This document shows positions 59,511 to 64,000 of a DNA stretch of 64,000 nucleotides, piece after piece. The translations under genes were made by a program, and so were the position numbers. This DNA is from Antrihabitans stalactiti. GTDB taxonomy: Bacteria > Actinomycetota > Actinomycetes > Mycobacteriales > Mycobacteriaceae. The notes under the pieces were generated by a model that did no database searches, was not told the origin of the DNA, and saw only the letters and a list, made by a program, of their open reading frames with translations. The stretch is from the NCBI RefSeq assembly GCF_012932915.1, contig NZ_VCQU01000003.1, positions 372,001 to 436,000 on the forward strand. Reading direction: 5' to 3'. Positions within the stretch are counted from its first letter, which is position 1; each line of letters begins with the position of its first letter.

Positions 59511-61133
59511 ATGACTCGCAACGGTGGCGACCTCGTCGTCGAAACTCTCGAAAAACTCGGTTACGAAAAGGTTTTCGGTATTCCGGGTCAGCACGCGCTC
59601 GGACTGTTCGACGCGCTGACGCGTAGCAGGCTCGAATTCGTCAGCTCGCGGATCGAGAACAACGCCGCTTTCGCTGCAGACGGCTATGCGCGCACCAGCG
59701 GCCAGCCCGCAGCGCTCTTCGTATCGACGGGGCCGGGTGCGCTCACCGCACTTGCTGGACTTCAGGAGGCCTACGCCACCTCGGTTCCGATGGTCGTCGT
59801 GTCCAGTCAGGTGCCGCGAGTGGGATTGGGCGGCAAGCGAACCGGTCACCTGCATCAACTCGACGATCAGACGCTCGCTGCCCGCAATGTCGTGAAGTCG
59901 ACGACGCTGATCCAGCAGAGCGCTGAAATTCCGTCGGCCATCGCACGAGCGCACAGCGAGGCGGTCTCGCACCCGCAGGGACCGGTGTGGATCGAGATTC
60001 CGCAGGACATTCTGCTGGACGACACCACCGTGCCGCCGGTCGTCGACGTGCAGACCAACGTCGTCCCGGTAGCCGCGAGGACGGAGTTGCTCGATGCAGC
60101 CGCGGCCGCGCTCGACGCTGCCACGCGAACCGTCATCATCGCCGGCGGCGGCGTGCGTCGCTCCGGTGCCGAGGCTGAACTGCTGGCACTCGCCGAGGCA
60201 TTGCGCGCGCCGGTCGTGACGAGCCCGGGCGGCAAGGGCGCGTTTCCGTGGACCCATCCGTTGTCGATGCAGTCGTGGATCGAGGACCAATACACGACCG
60301 ACGTGCTCGAGAGCGCCGACATCGTCGTCGCCATCGGAACGGCAATCGGTGAAGTCACGAGCAATTACTTCACGATGCGACCGCAGGGATTGCTCATCCA
60401 CATCGACGCGGAATGCCGGGTCTTGGAGTCCCACCTGCCCGCGCTGGCCATCCACGCCGACGCACGTGATGCGCTGGCCGGACTCGTCAAGCGGGTGCAG
60501 GCGCGCACGGCGGACGGGGTCGCCGAGCGGGAAACCCGGGAGCTGCTCGACAAAGTGAGCGCTCGACTCGACAGCCAGGACCTCGCCAAGGAACGGGGAA
60601 TCCTCGCTGCGATCCGCGAAGGTGTTCCGGATGACGCAACGACGTTCTGGGACATGACAATTGCAGGTTACTGGGCGTGGTCGTGCTGGGATGCGCGCAG
60701 CGGACAGTTCCATTCCGCCCAGGGGGCGGGAGGCATAGGGTGGGGCTATGGCGCCGCATTGGGTGGCGCCGCGGCAGGCAACGGTCGCGTCCTGGCGGTC
60801 AGCGGTGACGGCGGGGCGATGTACTCGATCGCAGAACTTGCCGTGGCGCGTCAGCACAACCTGCCCGTCACGTGGCTCATCGTCGACGATGGCGGCTACG
60901 GAATTCTGCGTGAGTACATGAATGCGACCTTCGGCAAGGCGACCGCCACGGAACTGTCCCGACCAGATTTCGTTGCCCTCGCTGAATCCTTTGCGGTCCC
61001 GGCGCAATATACGACGCCTGCAGAACTGGCGGACGTGCTCGCGACCAGCTGGATCGCCGACGGACCGAATGTCGTTGTCCTGCAAGAAACATTGGCGATG
61101 TTCGCCCCCACCCACCTGGAGAATCTCGAATGA
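59511..61133 (+). CDS. ThDP-dependent enzyme (2-oxo acid decarboxylase / acetolactate synthase-like)
   Basis: 540 residues with the three-domain plan of this superfamily. The ThDP-activating Glu49 is in SSRIENNAAFAADGYAR, the ThDP/Mg motif GDGGAMYSIAELAVA starts near residue 431 and ends DDGGYG, with Asp-Gly-Gly where Asn is usual at its end. A FAD-like central domain (VTSPGGKGAFPWTHP) is present. It could decarboxylate 2-ketoarginine to 4-guanidinobutyraldehyde, as AruI does in Pseudomonas, or be a carboligase. It precedes RidA (ATGA) and an aldehyde dehydrogenase. Weak ribosome site. Confidence 0.85.
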   Translation: MTRNGGDLVVETLEKLGYEKVFGIPGQHALGLFDALTRSRLEFVSSRIENNAAFAADGYARTSGQPAALFVSTGPGALTALAGLQEAYATSVPMVVVSSQVPRVGLGGKRTGHLHQLDDQTLAARNVVKSTTLIQQSAEIPSAIARAHSEAVSHPQGPVWIEIPQDILLDDTTVPPVVDVQTNVVPVAARTELLDAAAAALDAATRTVIIAGGGVRRSGAEAELLALAEALRAPVVTSPGGKGAFPWTHPLSMQSWIEDQYTTDVLESADIVVAIGTAIGEVTSNYFTMRPQGLLIHIDAECRVLESHLPALAIHADARDALAGLVKRVQARTADGVAERETRELLDKVSARLDSQDLAKERGILAAIREGVPDDATTFWDMTIAGYWAWSCWDARSGQFHSAQGAGGIGWGYGAALGGAAAGNGRVLAVSGDGGAMYSIAELAVARQHNLPVTWLIVDDGGYGILREYMNATFGKATATELSRPDFVALAESFAVPAQYTTPAELADVLATSWIADGPNVVVLQETLAMFAPTHLENLE

Positions 61134-61483
61134 CCTACGTGAACCGGAAATCCTCCGTCGGCTCGTTCAGTTACGCGCGCCAGGTCGGCCCGTTCGTGCA
61201 GGTTTCCGGGCAGCTCGGGTTGACCGATGGAGCCACCACTATCGGCGAACAGACCACAGCATCGCTCCGGAGCGTCGAAGCGATTCTGGCTTCGGCCGGG
61301 TTGGGCTGGTCGGACGTGTTGACGGTGCGGGTCCACCTGACGTCCGACGACCTGTTCGACGAATTCGACGCCGCATACGCGGCGATCGTCCCCGAGCCGT
61401 TCCCCGCGCGAGTTACCGTCTCGTCGGGGCTGGCGCCAGGAGCGCTCGTCGAGATCGACGCACTCGCCGTGATCGCGCAGTAG
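61130..61483 (+). CDS. RidA family enamine/imine deaminase
   Basis: 117 residues of the RidA/YjgF family: GPFVQVSGQLGLTDG, SLRSVEAILASAGLGWSDVL, VRVHLTSDD and the end PGALVEIDALAVI. The usual catalytic Arg of the RidA subgroup (before VxSGLAPGA) is present as ARVTVSSGL. It speeds hydrolysis of reactive enamines or imines made by amino acid oxidases and PLP enzymes. It overlaps the ThDP gene by 4 nt, so imine hydrolysis before decarboxylation is a natural reading. Confidence 0.88.
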   Translation: MTYVNRKSSVGSFSYARQVGPFVQVSGQLGLTDGATTIGEQTTASLRSVEAILASAGLGWSDVLTVRVHLTSDDLFDEFDAAYAAIVPEPFPARVTVSSGLAPGALVEIDALAVIAQ

Positions 61484-61518
61484 TGACACCTCATCCCAAA
61501 ATCCAAAAGGAGTAACAA

Positions 61519-62865
61519 ATGACCGAATACGCCGTCACCGATCCAGCTACCGGTGAGGTCGTTGCCGAATACCCGACTGCGACGGACGCGGAGGTTGCTG
61601 CGGCGATCACCGCTGCCGCTGAGACGGCGCGGACGTGGCCGCGCACCTCGACCGTCGCGGACCGCGCGGCCTTGATTCGCCGGGTCGCCGAACTGCACAC
61701 CGAGCGACGCGACCAACTCGCGGACGTCATCGTCCGGGAGATGGGCAAACCGCGCGAAGAGGCACTCGGCGAGGTCGACTTCTGCGTTGCAATCTACGAG
61801 TACTACGCCGACAACGCCGAGGCGTTTCTTGCAGACGAGTCGATCACGCTGCTGGGCGGTCAGGGCAGCGCCGTGGTCAAGCGCGGACCGATCGGCGTGC
61901 TCCTCGGCATCATGCCGTGGAACTTCCCGTACTACCAGGTCGCCCGGTTCGCGGGCCCGAACCTGGTCGTAGGCAACACGATTCTGCTCAAGCACGCGCC
62001 GCAGTGTCCCGAGTCGGCTGAGCTGCTCGCGCTGCTGTTCCTCGAGGCCGGATTCCCACAAGGCGCCTACATCGACATCCGCGCGACCAACGACCAGGCC
62101 GCCACGATCATCGCCGACCCGCGAGTGGCCGCGGTGTCGCTCACCGGTTCCGAGCGTGCCGGTGCCGCGGTCGCCGAGATCGCCGGCCGCAACCTCAAGA
62201 AATGCGTCCTCGAGCTCGGCGGGTCCGATCCGTTCATCGTGCTCTCGTCCGACGACCTGGACGCGACCGTCGATGCCGCCGCCGCGGCTCGCCTCGACAA
62301 CACCGGTCAGGCCTGTAACGCCGCCAAGCGCTTCATCGTCGCCGACGACCTGTACGACGCATTCGTCGAGAAGTTCACCGCACGCCTCGTCGGGGCAGGC
62401 GACGGCATTGCGCCGTTGTCGTCGGTCCGTGCTGCGGAGGGTTTGGAAGCGCAAGTTGCAGCCGCGGTCGCGAACGGCGCAACGGTGACGTCGGCCGGTG
62501 AGCGGAAGGGAGCCTTCTTCCCGCCGGCGGTCCTGACCGGCGTGACGTCGGACAATCCCGCCTACCAGCAGGAATTCTTCGGCCCGGTCGCGACCGTGTA
62601 CCGCGCCGAATCCGAAGACGAAGCAATCGCCATCGCCAACGACACACCGTTCGGCCTCGGTTCGTACGTCTTCACCACCGACGCCGATCAGGCTGCGCGC
62701 GTTGCGGATCGCATCGACGCCGGCATGGTGTTCGTCAACGGCGTGGGCGCCGAGGGCGCGGAGTTGCCGTTCGGCGGTATCAAGCGGTCCGGCTTCGGAC
62801 GTGAGCTCGGCAAGTACGGCATCGAGGAGTTCGTCAACAAGAAACTGATCCGCACTGTCGGCTAA
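61519..62865 (+). CDS. Aldehyde dehydrogenase (succinate-semialdehyde dehydrogenase-like)
   Basis: 448 residues, shorter at the N-terminus than GabD. IMPWNFPYYQVARF, LTGSERAGAAVA, VLELGGSDPFIVLSSDDLD (Glu) and NTGQACNAAKRF (Cys, about 265) are the functional parts. AAAAGGAG stands 6-7 nt before the ATG. It ends the aldolase-ThDP-RidA operon and could oxidise 4-guanidinobutyraldehyde, succinate semialdehyde or another pathway aldehyde. Its stop overlaps the convergent hydrolase gene by 3 nt. Confidence 0.9.
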   Translation: MTEYAVTDPATGEVVAEYPTATDAEVAAAITAAAETARTWPRTSTVADRAALIRRVAELHTERRDQLADVIVREMGKPREEALGEVDFCVAIYEYYADNAEAFLADESITLLGGQGSAVVKRGPIGVLLGIMPWNFPYYQVARFAGPNLVVGNTILLKHAPQCPESAELLALLFLEAGFPQGAYIDIRATNDQAATIIADPRVAAVSLTGSERAGAAVAEIAGRNLKKCVLELGGSDPFIVLSSDDLDATVDAAAAARLDNTGQACNAAKRFIVADDLYDAFVEKFTARLVGAGDGIAPLSSVRAAEGLEAQVAAAVANGATVTSAGERKGAFFPPAVLTGVTSDNPAYQQEFFGPVATVYRAESEDEAIAIANDTPFGLGSYVFTTDADQAARVADRIDAGMVFVNGVGAEGAELPFGGIKRSGFGRELGKYGIEEFVNKKLIRTVG

Positions 62866-63530
62866 GCGTCACGCAGGAGTAGATCAGCGACGGCATCCGG
62901 AGCCTCGTGGGTTACGTCGTGGCCGGTTGGGAGTTCGTGGACGGCCCAACCGGGATCGGCGGCAAGTCGGGTCCGGACGTCGGCGAACGGCGTGCCGTCC
63001 CAACCGGAGCAAAAGACGAACTCGCGGCGAGGGACCTCGTCCACCGCGCCCGTGAGCTGGATTTCCTGCATGAACGAGGCGAGTGGATGGGGACGGGTTC
63101 GCGGGTCCAGGTGACCGGGAGGTTGGACGGCGTAGCCGGTAGTTGCCGCGCCGTCGACGAACCTTTGCCGGTACTGGTCGGTCGTCGACGACCAGCATGA
63201 TTCGCCGTTGAGCGGAACACAGGCATCGAGATGGACCAGGCGTTCGACCCGGCCACGCGCGCGGTCGGCGGCCGCGGCGATCACCATCCCGCCGTAGCTG
63301 TGGCCGACCAGGGTCGCACTGGTGAGGCGAGCGCGGTCGAGGTGTCGCAGAACGTCGTCGGCGTGGGTGTCGAGGTTGGCTGTGGCGACCGTTGCCTGGT
63401 CGTCATCGGGCCGTAAACCTTTGAGGGTCAACGCAGTAACGGTGTGACCGGCACGTTCCAGAAGTGGGACCACCTCTTCGAAATACCAAGAGCCGTGCCA
63501 ACCGCCGGGGACGAGTACGAAATGTGCCAT
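62862..63530 (-). CDS. Alpha/beta hydrolase (methyl-esterase-like)
   Basis: 222 residues. FVLVPGGWHGSWYFEEV is the oxyanion-loop start seen in plant MES/SABP2-like enzymes, LVGHSYGGMVIAAAA has the nucleophile Ser (about 86), and the late His is in LPTGHDVTHEAPD. The ATG at 63530 has GGAGG only 2 nt away, so the GTG at 63551 could also start translation. It is convergent with the aldehyde dehydrogenase and divergent from an AraC-type gene. Substrate unknown. Confidence 0.8.
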   Translation of the reverse strand: MAHFVLVPGGWHGSWYFEEVVPLLERAGHTVTALTLKGLRPDDDQATVATANLDTHADDVLRHLDRARLTSATLVGHSYGGMVIAAAADRARGRVERLVHLDACVPLNGESCWSSTTDQYRQRFVDGAATTGYAVQPPGHLDPRTRPHPLASFMQEIQLTGAVDEVPRREFVFCSGWDGTPFADVRTRLAADPGWAVHELPTGHDVTHEAPDAVADLLLRDA

Positions 63531-63584
63531 GCCTCCACTGTCACCCGGCACGGTCGTGGCTGACTACCGATAGAATGCCTATAC

Positions 63585-64000
63585 ATGCCCGCTCGCCGCC
63601 AAGCACCGGTGACGTCCCACATTTGGGCATCTGGTGGACGGCATCTCTGGCCATCGGGTGAAGCAAGCGCGTTGCAGTCGCACGAGCGAGGGCACCTGGT
63701 CTATGCCGCGAGCGGCGTCTTGGCAGTGCACACCGAGCGCGGAACGTCGATCGTTCCCGCCAACCGAATCGCCTGGACCCCAGCAAGATTCGCTCACCAC
63801 CATCGCGCACACGGCGACACCGACATGCGCATCGTCTTTCTCGCGCCTTCGCTGGCACGTCTTGTGCCAGCTCATCCCACCGTGTTTCTGGCTACCGACC
63901 TGGCCCGCGAAGTTCTTCTCGCCCTCACTGGTCCGCGCAACTCGGACTACGACCAGAGCGCGCGCTCCCGCCTGTCTCGCGTACTCGTCGGCGAACTTCG
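63585..64000 (+). CDS. AraC-type regulator, N-terminal cupin part (cut by the window edge)
   Basis: The frame runs from ATG 63585 to the last base with no stop. The first 138 residues show an AraC-ligand/cupin pattern: LQSHERGHLVYAASGVLAVH, then VPANRIAWTPARFAHHHRAH and a DMRIVFLAPSLARL strand. NimR-like AraC regulators start this way, with the helix-turn-helix about 100 residues further on, outside the window. It is divergent from the alpha/beta hydrolase gene across 54 bp and may regulate it. Confidence 0.7.
   Translation, partial: MPARRQAPVTSHIWASGGRHLWPSGEASALQSHERGHLVYAASGVLAVHTERGTSIVPANRIAWTPARFAHHHRAHGDTDMRIVFLAPSLARLVPAHPTVFLATDLAREVLLALTGPRNSDYDQSARSRLSRVLVGEL

Noticed and set aside
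59493-61115. Long open frame (about 540 codons) antisense to the ThDP enzyme
   Set aside because: Composition is that of a shadow frame, and the opposite strand carries intact ThDP and Glu motifs. Similar shadows opposite phaC (34674-36128) and the second monooxygenase (15918-17210) were dropped for the same reason.
1-64000. tRNA, rRNA or prophage genes
   Set aside because: No stretch showed tRNA-like or rRNA-like sequence, and no integrase, transposase or phage structural protein was recognised. A covariance-model scan would settle small RNAs.

Overview
The window looks like chromosomal DNA of a high-GC, mycolic-acid-type actinobacterium (order Mycobacteriales; a Nocardiaceae or Rhodococcus-like organism fits best). 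Evidence is the complete yrbE-mce lipid-importer operon with an Mce-associated membrane protein, HAMP-containing class III cyclase of mycobacterial type, many flavin-containing monooxygenases, frequent GTG/TTG starts and pervasive ATGA/TGATG gene overlaps. No rRNA, tRNA, CRISPR array, transposase or phage gene was seen. Species assignment is inference.

Region 1 (1-22.8 kb): a lipid uptake and oxidation island. A minus-strand run of tightly coupled genes reads FMO/Baeyer-Villiger-type monooxygenase, HSL-family esterase, second monooxygenase, SRPBCC protein, third monooxygenase, then yrbEA, yrbEB and mceA-F, followed by an alpha/beta hydrolase, two SDRs and a membrane adenylate cyclase. A TetR gene and a divergent plus-strand set (Mce-associated protein, two small ORFs, second HSL esterase) share a 17-nt operator-like motif with the monooxygenase promoter. 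The likely job is import and oxidative/esterolytic breakdown of a hydrophobic substrate. A DoxX-like protein, a methyltransferase and the tail of a fourth monooxygenase lie at the left edge.

Region 2 (22.7-31.3 kb): GABA catabolism (gabT, gabD, an unusually short NAD-glutamate dehydrogenase) divergent from an ATP-grasp ligase coupled to a beta-lactamase/NylB-like serine hydrolase. Region 3 (31.3-38.6 kb): a PucR/CdaR regulator, a cluster of palindromic repeats, and a five-gene polyhydroxyalkanoate (PHA) operon (acyl-CoA ligase, PhaC, PhaJ-like hydratase, PhaZ, acyl-CoA dehydrogenase).

Region 4 (38.5-62.9 kb): an amine, arginine and guanidino-compound catabolic supercluster. It holds agmatine deiminase and N-carbamoylputrescine amidase with a TetR; a copper amine oxidase with a UspA protein and an APC permease; PucR and XRE-cupin regulators; an amidohydrolase; a DavB-type amino-acid 2-monooxygenase with a nitrilase-family amidase, a D-amino-acid oxidase-like protein, a second permease and a second UspA protein; two agmatinase/guanidinobutyrase-type ureohydrolases; and a class II aldolase - ThDP enzyme - RidA - aldehyde dehydrogenase operon. 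The enzymes can be joined into two parallel routes from arginine (or a related amino acid) to 4-guanidinobutyrate, then to GABA, which the gab genes of region 2 turn into succinate. The window ends in an alpha/beta hydrolase and the N-terminus of an AraC-type regulator.

Three nearly perfect 44-46 bp palindromes with compensatory arm changes sit at convergent gene ends (31.3, 38.6 and 41.6 kb), and other palindromic repeats occur at 5.0, 6.0 and 32.5-32.8 kb.
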